Shown: positions 25,280 to 34,147, counted from the first letter of the stretch. The stretch: DNA of 62,252 nt from Gemella haemolysans (GCF_901873445.1 NZ_CABFLN010000077.1:1-62252); one strand, 5' to 3'. Notes: generated from the sequence alone by a model not told the origin. Program-made: numbers and translations.

Positions 25280-26176
25280 TTAATTTCCTTCTAATTCCTT
25301 TAAAGTCTGTCCATCTTTTGTTTTCCAATGCGTTAATCCATTAGCATTAGTCCCTAATACAAATGCTGCCGCATAAGAAGCACTTGTAAACAATTGATTT
25401 TCTTTTAGAATTCCATCTTTTATTATTCCAGACGTAACTAATTGATTACGTAATTTTTTTATTAATTTGGGCATAATTTTTAAATCTTCAAGAGAAATCA
25501 TACTTCCTTTTAAAACTACAAATCCCTCATTCGTTCTTTTACATTTCGCTTCAATTTGAAGATTACTTTTCCTTATTTTTCTACTTAAAAATAATAGATC
25601 TTTATCTTCTACAACTTCCTCTTCAAGTGCATCTTTGTTTAAAGTTGGAATGAATAATTTGTGTCCTAATGTACCTATTATCATTTCACTATTAGAAAGA
25701 ATTTCAATTAACTCAGATTCTTTTTCTTCTGTAACATTTCCTATATTCGGTTCATTTTGATTTTTCAATATATATCTATCTGAAAATTTAATTTTTTCAG
25801 CAAATTTATTTTCAAGATAATTCAATTCTGTAGGCCCAAAGATATTAGTATCCGTCGTTAAAACTATTACCTCATTAAAGAAATCCATCTTTCCATCTTT
25901 AGTATGCTCCAATAACCTTAATAAAAGTGCCTCTCCATTTTTCCTATTCCCAGCTTGACCGACATAAACAAGATTCTTATCCTCTTTATCACTTTTACCT
26001 ATTAAGAAATATATTCCACTATACTTTAAATGTTGTCTCTGTCTAATCAATTCTGAATTTAGCTTTGTTCTTGGTATTTTATAAATTACACCAGTCCAAT
26101 TAGATAGCGTACATTTAATAGAACTCGTTACATCGCCCTCCATTAAGAACATATTAATATTTTTTCCTCTTGACAT
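25280..26176 (-). CDS. GIY-YIG nuclease-domain protein with DUF4357 tail
   Basis: 298 aa. The N-terminal domain shows SGIYFLIG (GIY) and NLVYVGQAG (YVG) with an R-x-LEH segment, the GIY-YIG nuclease pattern. The C-terminal portion (SASYAAAFVLG...WKTKDGQTLKEL) matches DUF4357, a common partner. Role unknown; candidates are DNA repair, restriction or regulation. Confidence 0.82.
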   Translation of the reverse strand: MSRGKNINMFLMEGDVTSSIKCTLSNWTGVIYKIPRTKLNSELIRQRQHLKYSGIYFLIGKSDKEDKNLVYVGQAGNRKNGEALLLRLLEHTKDGKMDFFNEVIVLTTDTNIFGPTELNYLENKFAEKIKFSDRYILKNQNEPNIGNVTEEKESELIEILSNSEMIIGTLGHKLFIPTLNKDALEEEVVEDKDLLFLSRKIRKSNLQIEAKCKRTNEGFVVLKGSMISLEDLKIMPKLIKKLRNQLVTSGIIKDGILKENQLFTSASYAAAFVLGTNANGLTHWKTKDGQTLKELEGN

Positions 26177-26212
26177 ATTCTCAACTCCTTTTCCTAAATC
26201 TATCTTCTTTTA

Positions 26213-26250
26213 AAAAAAGCATATAGAATGTTAGACACTCTATATGCTTA
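26213..26250 (-). terminator. Terminator of tig
   Basis: AAGCATATAGA / TCTATATGCTT stem (26217-26227 and 26239-26249); a T run follows on the minus strand. Confidence 0.85.
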
Positions 26251-26267
26251 AGGATGATTTGCTAAAA

Positions 26268-27536
26268 TTAGTTGTTAGCTTTTAAGAAATCAACAGTTTT
26301 TTGGATTACTAACTCACCACGTAAGTCTTCAACACTAATACGTTGTTTGATTCCTTCTTCAGTCATGTTGTACATAGTAGCAAGTTCTTTAACTTCTGCA
26401 TCGATGTCAGCATCTGTTACTTCAACTTTTTCTACTTCAGCGATTTCACCTAATACGAATGAAGTTTTGATTTTGTTTTCTGCATCAGATTTCATTTCAG
26501 CTTTAAGTTCAGCTTCACCTTTTCCAGTGAATTGTTGGTATAAATCAAATGATAATCCTTGACGAGATAAGTTTCCAGTGAATTGTTCAAACATAGAATC
26601 AACTTCTTGTTCTACTAATTTTTCTGGTACAGAAAGTTTTGAATTTTCTACAGCTGTAGAAATTACTTTATCAGAATAAGATTTTTCTGCTAAGTTTTCT
26701 TTTTCTAATTTAATTTCTTCTTTTAATTTTTCTTTGTATTCAGCTACTGTTGAAGCTGCTTCTTTAGTGAATTCTTTAACGAATTCGTCAGTTAATTCTG
26801 GTAAAACTTTTTCTTTTACGTCGTGAACTGTAACTTCGAATTTAGCTTCTTTACCAGCTAAGTCAGCTACTTGGTAGTTTTCTGGGAATGTTACGTTAAC
26901 TTCTGTGTCAACTGGTGCAACTTTTCCTTCTAATTGTTCTTCGAATCCAGGGATGAATGAACCTGATCCTAATTCTAATTCGTAACCTTTAGCTTCTCCA
27001 CCTTCGAAAGCTTCATCTCCGATGAATCCTTTAAAGTCGATAACTACGATATCACCTTTTTTAGATTCTCCTTCTTTGATTTGCCATTCAGCTTGACGGC
27101 TTAATAAGCTATCTAATCTTTCTTCTACATCAGCATCAGTTACTTCTACTGAGTCTTTTTCTAATCCAAGGTTTTTGTATTCACCTAATTCAACGTTTGG
27201 TTTAACAGTTACAACTGCTTCGAATTTAACACCTTCTTCTTTACTGATTTCTTTAACATCGATATCAGGCATAGCTAATGGTGAAACTTCTAATTCATCG
27301 ATAGCTTTAGTGTAAGCTCTTGGTAATACATAATCAACTGCATCTTGGTATAATGCTTCTTCACCGTACATTTTGTTGAATACGGCTCTTGGTAATTTAC
27401 CTTTTCTGAATCCAGGTGCGTTAACACGTTTAACTGCACGTTTGAATGCTTGATCTAATCCTTTCGCAAATTCTTCTTTTGTTGCTGAAAAAGCGATAAC
27501 TACTTTTCCATCTTCTTTATTTAAAATTTGTGACAT
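26268..27536 (-). CDS. tig: Trigger factor
   Basis: 422-aa ribosome-bound chaperone and peptidyl-prolyl isomerase. The ribosome-binding signature GFRKGKLPRAVF is at about 40-52, the FKBP-like domain (GDIVVIDFKGFIG...GSGSFIPGFEEQLEG) at about 155-240, and a helical C-terminal chaperone domain follows. Transcribed alone, with GGAGG upstream of ATG. Confidence 0.97.
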   Translation of the reverse strand: MSQILNKEDGKVVIAFSATKEEFAKGLDQAFKRAVKRVNAPGFRKGKLPRAVFNKMYGEEALYQDAVDYVLPRAYTKAIDELEVSPLAMPDIDVKEISKEEGVKFEAVVTVKPNVELGEYKNLGLEKDSVEVTDADVEERLDSLLSRQAEWQIKEGESKKGDIVVIDFKGFIGDEAFEGGEAKGYELELGSGSFIPGFEEQLEGKVAPVDTEVNVTFPENYQVADLAGKEAKFEVTVHDVKEKVLPELTDEFVKEFTKEAASTVAEYKEKLKEEIKLEKENLAEKSYSDKVISTAVENSKLSVPEKLVEQEVDSMFEQFTGNLSRQGLSFDLYQQFTGKGEAELKAEMKSDAENKIKTSFVLGEIAEVEKVEVTDADIDAEVKELATMYNMTEEGIKQRISVEDLRGELVIQKTVDFLKANN

Positions 27537-27609
27537 TTATTTTTCCTCCAAAAATACTTTTAAGTATCATCAAAAATGTTAGTATAAAAATACTAAAAAC
27601 TCTTGATTA

Positions 27610-27638
27610 ATTATATAGTAAATAGCATAAAAAGTCAA
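27610..27638 (-). promoter_or_regulatory. Promoter of tig
   Basis: TTGACT (27633-27638), 17-bp spacer, TATAAT (27610-27615) on the minus strand. Confidence 0.85.
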
Positions 27639-27756
27639 TAATTACACATCTAAATTATTGTTTTCAAAAGTAATTTCCATACTTTCAAAAAATTTTCAAA
27701 CTACAGACAATTTAATACTAAATTACAAAAAAATTGTAATACTTCTTGCTTTTTTA

Positions 27757-28455
27757 TTATCTACCTACTATTTTTTTACTGAATTCTTTTATCAATTTAT
27801 CATTCTCTCTAAAGTTTGGATAATATTTTCCTAACAATGCATAAAATCTAGGTGTGTGATTTGTTTCTAGTAAATGAGTAAGCTCATGAACAACTATATG
27901 TTCTAAACACTCAATCGGATATTTTATAAGTTCATAGTTTATCCAGATTCTTTTCGCTTCAATATTACAAGTTCCCCAGCGGGTTTTCATCTTTTTAATT
28001 CTTAGTTGTTCAGCATGGATACCCATGATTTTTTCGTATTTATTAATAAACTCTAAAGCTTTGTTATAAAGAACTTTTCTCAGATAGCTCGTAACTATTT
28101 GTCCCCTGTCTTGATCTTTATCCTTTATAACTAAAATGATTTTATCATCGGATAATTTTACTACATTTTTATTCCCTAATATTACTTCTAAAACAAATTC
28201 TTTTCCAAAAATAATATGTTTTTCACCAGTTACATACTGTTTCACAGTATAGCCATTCGTTAATATATTGTTTCTTCTTAATTTGATTTCATCAATATTT
28301 TCTTGAATTAGTTTCTTTATAATATAATTAGGGGTCCTTGGAGGGGCACTTACTACTACATCGGCGTTTTTTTCGACTTTTAAATAAATGTTTTTCATAT
28401 TTTTTCTGTATTTAATCATAACGACTAAATCATTCACATTTATTACTTTTTGCAT
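27757..28455 (-). CDS. YgjP-like metallopeptidase-domain protein (DUF45)
   Basis: 232 aa. The zinc motif HELTHLLETNHTPRF (HExxH plus a third His) is at about 195-209, after KKMKTRWGTCN, typical of the YgjP/DUF45 (PF01863) group related to SprT. Cytoplasmic; exact substrate is not certain. Lies 22 bp downstream of yggS and probably shares its transcript. Confidence 0.88.
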   Translation of the reverse strand: MQKVINVNDLVVMIKYRKNMKNIYLKVEKNADVVVSAPPRTPNYIIKKLIQENIDEIKLRRNNILTNGYTVKQYVTGEKHIIFGKEFVLEVILGNKNVVKLSDDKIILVIKDKDQDRGQIVTSYLRKVLYNKALEFINKYEKIMGIHAEQLRIKKMKTRWGTCNIEAKRIWINYELIKYPIECLEHIVVHELTHLLETNHTPRFYALLGKYYPNFRENDKLIKEFSKKIVGR

Positions 28456-28477
28456 ACTACCCCTCCTTTATTTCTTA

Positions 28478-29155
28478 TTATTTTAGCTCATTACCAACTA
28501 AAGCTGTACCAACTCTTATATGAGTCGCACCTTCTTCAATCGCGATTTTGTAATCATTACTCATACCCATAGATAAAAATTCACACGGTGCATATGGGAA
28601 TTTAAGTGCTTTTACTTCATCACGAACTTGTCTTAATTTTCTAAAACAATTACGCAACACATCTTCATCATCAACAAAAGGCGCCATTGTCATTAGACCT
28701 ACAACTTTAATTTTCGAATAATGTTCTAATGATTTTATAAACTCTACTGTTTCTTCCGCTGTTAATCCATGTTTACTTTCTTCACCAGAAACATTAACCT
28801 GCACGAAACAATTAACTTCTTTTTCCGCACGTTTTTCGATTTCCTTAGCTAAGCTATCTCTGTCTAGAGCATGGAAATAATCTACCTCGTTAATAACATC
28901 ACGTACTTTTCTAGTTTGCAAGCTTCCTATTAAATGCCAAGTCTTATCAGAATATTTACTTTTTCTCTCAACATAATTTTGAGGACGATTTTCAGCAAAA
29001 TCTGTAATTCCCGCTTCTATCGCTTCTTCAACTCTAGTATCTGTAACATACTTAGTTACAGCTATTAATTTCACTTCATCAGCATTTCTACCAACTTTTG
29101 CGCAAGTTTCAGCTATTTCTTTTGTTATAGTTTCAAAGTTTTCTCTAACGTTCAT
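28478..29155 (-). CDS. yggS: YggS/PLPBP-family pyridoxal phosphate homeostasis protein
   Basis: 225-aa PLP-binding protein with a fold-type III barrel and no known catalysis; it keeps PLP and amino/keto-acid pools in balance. The PLP Lys is in LIAVTKYVTD (about 35); FAENRPQN, WHLIGSLQTRK and LSMGMSNDYKIAIEEG are all diagnostic. GGAGAG precedes the ATG. An extended -10 (TGTTATAAT) lies just upstream, and a structured RNA with terminator precedes that. Confidence 0.94.
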   Translation of the reverse strand: MNVRENFETITKEIAETCAKVGRNADEVKLIAVTKYVTDTRVEEAIEAGITDFAENRPQNYVERKSKYSDKTWHLIGSLQTRKVRDVINEVDYFHALDRDSLAKEIEKRAEKEVNCFVQVNVSGEESKHGLTAEETVEFIKSLEHYSKIKVVGLMTMAPFVDDEDVLRNCFRKLRQVRDEVKALKFPYAPCEFLSMGMSNDYKIAIEEGATHIRVGTALVGNELK

Positions 29156-29233
29156 TTTCTCTCCTATTTATTTTCCATTTTACTGTTTATAATTTTATTA
29201 TAACATGATGTTTATTATTTTGTTATTAATTAA

Positions 29234-29344
29234 ATAAAAAAAGACACCTATAAAATAGATGTCATAACAAGTAGTCGGACGGATTCGCACCGCCATTTCT
29301 CTTTTCAGAGCGTATTCCTTCTTCAAACCACTGCCCTACTTGTT
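29234..29344 (-). ncRNA. Unassigned structured RNA (or riboswitch) upstream of yggS
   Basis: A promoter is set so that transcription should begin at 29344, the first base of a 9-bp closing stem AACAAGTAG / CTACTTGTT (29336-29344 with 29266-29274). Inside are a hairpin CTCT-GAAA-AGAG and a second hairpin GGCGG-TGCGAAT-CCGTC whose loop resembles a tRNA T-loop. An intrinsic terminator (GACATCTAT / ATAGGTGTC, 29243-29263, then U9) ends it. It could be a free small RNA or a leader acting on yggS. I could not assign it to a known class. Confidence 0.7.
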
Positions 29345-29350
29345 TCTTTT

Positions 29351-29379
29351 ATTATATCAACTATCTTTCCATTATTCAA
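29351..29379 (-). promoter_or_regulatory. Promoter of the structured RNA
   Basis: TTGAAT (29374-29379), 17-bp spacer, TATAAT (29351-29356) on the minus strand; start near 29344. Confidence 0.85.
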
Positions 29380-29412
29380 ATTACTTAAGTTCATTAAAAG
29401 AAAATGACAAAA

Positions 29413-29444
29413 AATTTCCGAAGAAACTGAATTCCTCGGAAATT
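29413..29444 (-). terminator. Terminator after the fur-linked membrane protein gene
   Basis: AATTTCCGAGGAAT / TCTTCGGAAATT-type stem followed by TTTTTTGTC on the minus strand; it separates the fur unit from the structured RNA. Confidence 0.8.
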
Positions 29445-29901
29445 ATGCTTCACGCTTATATTTTTCTGAATTTCTTATTAATATTATTCTTAATCCCAAG
29501 AAGAAATATATTATACAACTAATAAATAATATACCTAAACTAAAAATCAACAATAAGATACTGTACACTAAGAATAGAAATGCGACTATGTTGTGGTTTA
29601 TACCTTTTTTAAAAATCACAAATAATAATAATAAAAATAAAACTATTAAAAGTGCGAAATATACCCAAGCTAGTTGCCCCATCACTTGGAAGATAAAGTG
29701 CATATCCTTCGTTGATACGTTAGCACTATCTTGTGTAAGACGTGTTTGTTCACGAATCTGATCAACAATCTTGTTTCTTAAATATTCATTTCCTGCATAT
29801 TCTCGAAATAGGTTGATCATACTACCAACAAATCCGATATATGCAATATAAACTACACTAGAGATAAGTAATAATATCTTCTCTAATTTATCAAAAAACA
29901 T
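29443..29901 (-). CDS. Small integral membrane protein (DUF4064-like)
   Basis: 152 aa with an N-terminal membrane helix, an outer loop (about 32-66, with REYAGNEYLRNKI), then three closely packed helices and a basic tail. The plan resembles DUF4064 proteins of Bacilli, but I am not sure of the family. Its ATG overlaps the fur stop by one base, so it is translated with fur. Function unknown. Confidence 0.7.
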   Translation of the reverse strand: MFFDKLEKILLLISSVVYIAYIGFVGSMINLFREYAGNEYLRNKIVDQIREQTRLTQDSANVSTKDMHFIFQVMGQLAWVYFALLIVLFLLLLFVIFKKGINHNIVAFLFLVYSILLLIFSLGILFISCIIYFFLGLRIILIRNSEKYKREA

Positions 29902-30347
29902 TAATTTTCACCTTTATTTTTACAATTAGCGCAAGTTCCATAAAATGATAATGAGTTATCTTGCACTTCAAAAGAGTACTCTTTTTTCATATATTCAATA
30001 AGTTTGTTAAATATAGGATTAGATACTTTTTCGATGCTATTGCAGTTAGTACATATTAAATGATGATGAAGTTCGTCATCTACAGATTGTCTCAAATGAT
30101 ATTTAGAAACACCATTGCTGAAAGATATTTTTTCTAATATTTTTAATTCATAAAAAATATCTAGAGTTCTATAAACAGTAGCTATACCAATATCTGGTGT
30201 TTTTTCTTTCAGAATAAAATACAGTTCCTCTGCACTAAGATGTTTATCTTCATTTTCAACTAAAATCTCTACAATCTTTTCCCTTTGTGGAGTTAATTTG
30301 TATGAAGATTTTTGAATAATTTTAATTATTTCATCATAAATACTCAT
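29901..30347 (-). CDS. fur: Fur-family metal-dependent repressor
   Basis: 148 aa. LTPQREKIVEIL and IGIATVYRTLDIF form the winged-helix DNA reader; HHHLICTNCNSIEK holds metal ligands; the structural zinc pairs are CTNC and CANC. Taken as Fur (iron) rather than PerR or Zur because it is the only such gene here and an excellent Fur box precedes efeO, but the sequence alone does not exclude PerR. Adjacent nudF and the membrane gene form one unit. Confidence 0.88.
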   Translation of the reverse strand: MSIYDEIIKIIQKSSYKLTPQREKIVEILVENEDKHLSAEELYFILKEKTPDIGIATVYRTLDIFYELKILEKISFSNGVSKYHLRQSVDDELHHHLICTNCNSIEKVSNPIFNKLIEYMKKEYSFEVQDNSLSFYGTCANCKNKGEN

Positions 30348-30350
30348 ATA

Positions 30351-30902
30351 CTATTTCGCGCCTTTCCTATTTTTTAAGTAAGCTAATGCAAGCATCGTCT
30401 TACTGTCAGTTATAACATTATCATCTAAAAGCTTGAATGCTTCTTCAATTTTATATTTTCTTAAATTAATAAATTCATCGTCATCCGGATCAATTTCTCC
30501 AGCATATTCTAAATTATCAACATAGTAGATTGTGATTAACTCAGAGCTATAACCTAATGCTACGTGAACATCGCATAGTTTTTCCAGTCTTTCTTCTTCT
30601 ACTACATATCCTGTTTCTTCACGTAATTCTCTAATAGCAGATAATTTCTTATTATCTTCACCTGGTTCTAGTTTACCTGCAGGAATTTCTAAAGTTACTG
30701 CTTCTATAGCTTTTCTATATTGTTCAACAAGAACGACTTCATCATTTTTTGTTAAAGCTAATATTGCTACAGCCCCCCTATGATTTATCAGCTCACGTTT
30801 TGAAGTTTCTCCATTAGGTAAAGTTACTGTATGTACTTCTACATCTAAAACTTTCCCCTTAAATATTTTTTCAACTTCAATAGTTTTTTCTTCTAAATTC
30901 AT
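30351..30902 (-). CDS. nudF: ADP-ribose pyrophosphatase, Nudix family
   Basis: 183 aa. Nudix box GEDNKKLSAIRELREETGYV (GX5EX7REUXEEXGU) at about 75-97, preceded by PAGKLEP, the ADPRase type. It splits ADP-ribose into AMP and ribose-5-phosphate. I start at ATG 30902 because GAGGAG is correctly spaced; GTG 30908 is too close to it. Ends 3 bp before fur. Confidence 0.92.
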   Translation of the reverse strand: MNLEEKTIEVEKIFKGKVLDVEVHTVTLPNGETSKRELINHRGAVAILALTKNDEVVLVEQYRKAIEAVTLEIPAGKLEPGEDNKKLSAIRELREETGYVVEEERLEKLCDVHVALGYSSELITIYYVDNLEYAGEIDPDDDEFINLRKYKIEEAFKLLDDNVITDSKTMLALAYLKNRKGAK

Positions 30903-30924
30903 TTTCACAATCTCCTCTATATTT

Positions 30925-31845
30925 TTACAAACTATATTCTTCTAAATCATGTGCTATCTTCACACTACATTTATCACGTAATGATTCTATAGCCTCTTTT
31001 TCAATATTTCTATCATATCTAGCACTAATATGTGTTAAATATAAACTCTCAACCTTACTTTGTGATATTATTTTCTCAATATCTAAAATACTTAAATGAT
31101 AGTTTTTTCTCGCATGATGTGCATCTTCTTTAAGTAAATAAGTGCATTCTGAAATAATAATGTTACTGTTTTTAACAAACTCCCCTAAACCATTAAAGTA
31201 CCTAGTATCTGGTATAATTGAAATCTCTTTTTCAGGTTTATCTTCAGATAAAAATTCGCTTGAATTATACACTTTTCCATTAAATTCAAAAGTATCTGCT
31301 TCTTTAATTTCTCTATAAAACGGCCCTGGCATAATTCCCAATTCTTTCAGTTTGTTTACATCCAAGCTCCCTTTTTGTTTTTTGAATAAAATTTTATATC
31401 CAAAACATTCAATATTATGAGCTAATGGGTAACTAAAAACAGCTACAGTTTTATTATCTATTATACACTGTTCACTAGAAATTTCAATATATTCTACCCT
31501 ATAAGAAAGTGAACAATGTGTGAACATCATGTTATTTTCTATAAAATTTTTAATCCCGACTGGTCCATATATAGCAACATCCGAAGCATTTGTGTCTAAA
31601 AGGAAACTTCTAGATGATAAAAAGCCTATTAATCCAAGGACATGATCTGCATGAAGATGGCTAATAAAAATTTTAGTTATTTTTGTCGGTTTAATATTTG
31701 TTCTTAGAATCTGATGCTGTGTTGCTTCTCCACAATCAAACATCCAACACTCTTTCAATTCTTGCATAAAATTAAAAACAAAACTCTGTGTATTTCTAAA
31801 CTTCGCAGGAAGCCCTGCTCCTGTACCTAAAAATTGTACTTCCAT
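30925..31845 (-). CDS. rnz: Ribonuclease Z
   Basis: 306-aa metallo-beta-lactamase-fold endonuclease that trims the 3' end of tRNA precursors. N-terminal EVQFLGTGAGLP, zinc motif SHLHADHVLGL and THISARYD near the end are diagnostic. Start at the second of two adjacent ATGs, which best fits the GAGGAA site. tRNA-Leu in this window has no encoded CCA, consistent with a need for RNase Z. Confidence 0.95.
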   Translation of the reverse strand: MEVQFLGTGAGLPAKFRNTQSFVFNFMQELKECWMFDCGEATQHQILRTNIKPTKITKIFISHLHADHVLGLIGFLSSRSFLLDTNASDVAIYGPVGIKNFIENNMMFTHCSLSYRVEYIEISSEQCIIDNKTVAVFSYPLAHNIECFGYKILFKKQKGSLDVNKLKELGIMPGPFYREIKEADTFEFNGKVYNSSEFLSEDKPEKEISIIPDTRYFNGLGEFVKNSNIIISECTYLLKEDAHHARKNYHLSILDIEKIISQSKVESLYLTHISARYDRNIEKEAIESLRDKCSVKIAHDLEEYSL

Positions 31846-31867
31846 CATATTCCTCAATTCAATTTTC

Positions 31868-31912
31868 TAAAATAATAGTGGCCTAAAAAGAAATCCCATT
31901 TAAGCCACATTA
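31868..31912 (-). terminator. Possible hairpin between cupin gene and rnz
   Basis: ATAATGTGGCTTAAA / TTTAGGCCACTATTAT on the minus strand with a short T-containing stretch after; weak as a terminator. Confidence 0.4.
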
Positions 31913-31918
31913 TGTAAT

Positions 31919-32200
31919 TTATAGTTTAACTACAAAAATCTGTGCATCTTGTAGGCATGTAATCACATGTTCTACTCCTGCTGGAATTTCTAATAGTTCA
32001 AATTCATTTACAGGTTCTACTTTTTCTTCAAAAGAAACTGTAATTTTTCCGCTGATGTTTAATAATAAGATATTTTTATCATTACTATATGAGTCTGTTT
32101 GGTTCCCTGCTTTCAGATTCATATGAACTACTTGATATCTATCATTTTCTAAAACAATTCCACCTAATAATGCATTTTTATCTAATTTTATTTTTTTCAT
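31919..32200 (-). CDS. Small cupin-fold protein
   Basis: 93-aa single cupin barrel (beta-rich, PAGVEHVITC as a degenerate second motif, with few metal-type His). No partner domain, so it may be a ligand-binding protein. Start at 32200 (MKKIKLDK) with AAGGAAGATAAG upstream; it overlaps the end of cvfB. The specific role cannot be told. Confidence 0.75.
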   Translation of the reverse strand: MKKIKLDKNALLGGIVLENDRYQVVHMNLKAGNQTDSYSNDKNILLLNISGKITVSFEEKVEPVNEFELLEIPAGVEHVITCLQDAQIFVVKL

Positions 32201-32204
32201 AGTC

Positions 32205-33083
32205 TTATCTTCCTTTACGTTTGTATAACCCATCTTCTTCAATCATAATTAATTTATTCTTGAACAATCTTCCTACCGCACGTTTAAAGCTTCCTTTACT
32301 CATTCCAAATACTGCTTTAATCTCTTCTGGATCTGATTTATCAGTAAATTCGCAATAACCGTTATTTTCGATATAGTCCATTATTGCCTGACCATCGCTA
32401 TCCATTCTTTCGTGAGCACGTGGTAAGAATGAACCATTGATTTCTCCGTTATCTTTAACTCCTATAACACGTAGTGTCACTTTCTCACCAAGACGTGGTT
32501 CTTTCTCACGTTCACTTTCATGAACAAAAACTTTGTAACCATCTTTTGTCAGCAAGAATGTTCCCACACGCATTAAACGATAAGGATAAGCTTCAATATC
32601 CTTGTTCTTCATACTCTTAGTAGCTTTTGAATATAAAGATGCTACGATTGTTTCTGTCGCTAAACGAGCGAATAATTGTCCGCTGAAATCACGACGAAGT
32701 GTAATAAACAGCTCGTCCCCTTCTTTTGGCCATACACTTCTTAACTTAGGTAAATCTTCTCCTAAAAGTGGGATTTCACGAGAGAACCCAATATCAAGCC
32801 CTACCCTATCTTCCTCAACTTTTACAACTTTACTAAATGCATAATCACCATAAGTTACTTCTGGTATATTTGGTGTAGCGAATAATTTCCCACTACGTGA
32901 AGGATATACGAACATTGAATACTCTTCTCCAATTTCGTAATCATCTAAACTTTCAACATCAGATTCGTTACAGCTTATTTCTTCATCATTCGGTCCTTTA
33001 AAAACTAATGATGAACTTTTCTTTTCTACTAACTCTAAGAAATGAATCTCTCCTGTAATAAATTTAATATCTTCTTTTTCCAT
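32205..33083 (-). CDS. cvfB: CvfB/YitL-family S1-like RNA-binding protein
   Basis: 292 aa. Three to four S1-like beta barrels (e.g. VGLDIGFSREIPL, GDELFITLRRDFSGQLFARL) and a C-terminal winged helix (FGMSKGSFKRAVGRLFK) match CvfB, an RNA-binding post-transcriptional regulator of virulence genes in S. aureus. The gene ends inside the start region of the cupin gene. Confidence 0.9.
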   Translation of the reverse strand: MEKEDIKFITGEIHFLELVEKKSSSLVFKGPNDEEISCNESDVESLDDYEIGEEYSMFVYPSRSGKLFATPNIPEVTYGDYAFSKVVKVEEDRVGLDIGFSREIPLLGEDLPKLRSVWPKEGDELFITLRRDFSGQLFARLATETIVASLYSKATKSMKNKDIEAYPYRLMRVGTFLLTKDGYKVFVHESEREKEPRLGEKVTLRVIGVKDNGEINGSFLPRAHERMDSDGQAIMDYIENNGYCEFTDKSDPEEIKAVFGMSKGSFKRAVGRLFKNKLIMIEEDGLYKRKGR

Positions 33084-33145
33084 TAAGTACCTCTTTCTTT
33101 TATTTTTGTTAAATACTTTACAGTATTATTGTTGAGTAACTTCTC

Positions 33146-33178
33146 ATAAAAAAAGGCTGATACCTAATATCAACCTTT
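33146..33178 (-). terminator. Terminator of spx
   Basis: AAAGGTTGATA / TATCAGCCTTT stem followed by seven T on the minus strand. Confidence 0.85.
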
Positions 33179-33211
33179 AAATTAATCGGTAAAAGTAGTA
33201 TCAGGGCGTAC

Positions 33212-33616
33212 TTACTTAACCATATTTTTTATTTGTTTTAATTGATTTACTCTTATTTCCTTTGGAAGGAATCTTCTTATTTCATCTTCATTATACCCAA
33301 CTTGTAATCTCTTATCATCAACAATGATAGGTCGTCTAAGCATTCCTGGATTATCTTGAATAACTTTATATAACTCCTGAATAGACATACTTTCGATATC
33401 CAAGTTTAATTTTTGGAACGTTTTTGATCTAAAGGAAATTATATCTTCTGTTCCGTGCTCTGTGATAGATAAAATATCTTTAATTTCATCTGTTGTTAGA
33501 GCTTCTGAAAAAATATTTCTTTCCACAAAGTCTATATCATTTTCTATAAGCCAAGCTTTTGCTTTTCTACAAGAAGTACAACTAGGCGATGTAAACAACG
33601 TAACTACCACCAGCAC
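33212..33616 (-). CDS. spx: Spx, thiol-stress transcriptional regulator
   Basis: 134 aa ArsC-fold protein with the redox switch CTSC at about residues 13-16 and the almost invariant [20 protein letters not shown] in the RNA polymerase-contacting half. Spx binds the alpha subunit C-terminal domain and switches on thiol-stress genes. The start appears to be GTG at 33616 (an in-frame GTG two codons later is possible), with AAAGGAG upstream. Confidence 0.95.
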   Translation of the reverse strand: MLVVVTLFTSPSCTSCRKAKAWLIENDIDFVERNIFSEALTTDEIKDILSITEHGTEDIISFRSKTFQKLNLDIESMSIQELYKVIQDNPGMLRRPIIVDDKRLQVGYNEDEIRRFLPKEIRVNQLKQIKNMVK

Positions 33617-33671
33617 TCACACTCCTTTATAAAAATAACATTAATATTTTTATAATTCTATATACTACTAT

Positions 33672-33700
33672 ATTATACTACATATATTATCGTTTTACAA
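33672..33700 (-). promoter_or_regulatory. Promoter of spx
   Basis: TTGTAA (33695-33700), 17-bp spacer, TATAAT (33672-33677) on the minus strand. Confidence 0.7.
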
Positions 33701-33980
33701 TATACTATTAGAAAAAATATTTTAATTTGTCAACTAAAAACACTTATTTTACATTGTTTCACACTTGACTATCCTTGTAAACACAAGCACAATGTTGTAC
33801 CCTTACATTTTTTATTTGATTAGTTAAAATAAATTATATAATAATAAACTCATAAAACACTTCTTTACATAATCTAACTATCATATTATACAATCTAAAA
33901 CTAAAACATAAATAAAATCTATCAAAAATCCCTATTATTTATCAAAAATTATTATCTAAAACCCTACTTTATACCTTGTA
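33701..33980. other. AT-rich intergenic region upstream of spx and the tRNA-Leu gene
   Basis: No gene seen. A second TTGACA-like hexamer on the minus strand (about 33731) could give an additional spx promoter. Otherwise no inverted repeat or reading frame stands out. Confidence 0.6.
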
Positions 33981-33986
33981 CTGAAA

Positions 33987-34015
33987 TTGACAAAGTATTT
34001 TATGTGTGTTATCAT
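33987..34015 (+). promoter_or_regulatory. Promoter of the tRNA-Leu gene
   Basis: TTGACA (33987-33992), 17-bp spacer, TATCAT (34010-34015), ending 8 bases before the tRNA. Confidence 0.85.
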
Positions 34016-34023
34016 AGACATAT

Positions 34024-34107
34024 GCCAGCATGGCGGAATTGGCAGACGCACTGGACTCAAAATCCAGCGATGGCAACATCGTGCCGGTTCGACCCCGGCT
34101 GCTGGTA
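34024..34107 (+). tRNA. tRNA-Leu (anticodon CAA)
   Basis: 84-nt class II tRNA. Acceptor GCCAGCA / TGCTGGT with A discriminator, anticodon arm CTGGA-CTCAAAA-TCCAG (anticodon CAA), extra arm CGATGGCAACATCG, T-arm with GGTTCGACCCC. CCA is not encoded. A terminator follows. Confidence 0.97.
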
Positions 34108-34121
34108 TTTTCAATACGTAG

Positions 34122-34147
34122 ACACCAAGTTTTCTTGGTGTTTTTTT
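34122..34147 (+). terminator. Terminator of the tRNA-Leu gene
   Basis: ACACCAAG-TTTT-CTTGGTGT followed by TTTTTT. Confidence 0.87.

Noticed and set aside
29266..29344. tRNA(Sec) or other tRNA for the structured RNA upstream of yggS
   Set aside because: The T-loop-like hairpin is not next to the closing stem (three unpaired bases), there is no 7-base anticodon loop, no UCA anticodon in place, and the total length is too short for tRNA(Sec).
29266..29344. Cobalamin riboswitch
   Set aside because: Only GGTGCGAATCC resembles the B12 core. The other conserved segments and length are missing, and yggS is not a cobalamin gene.
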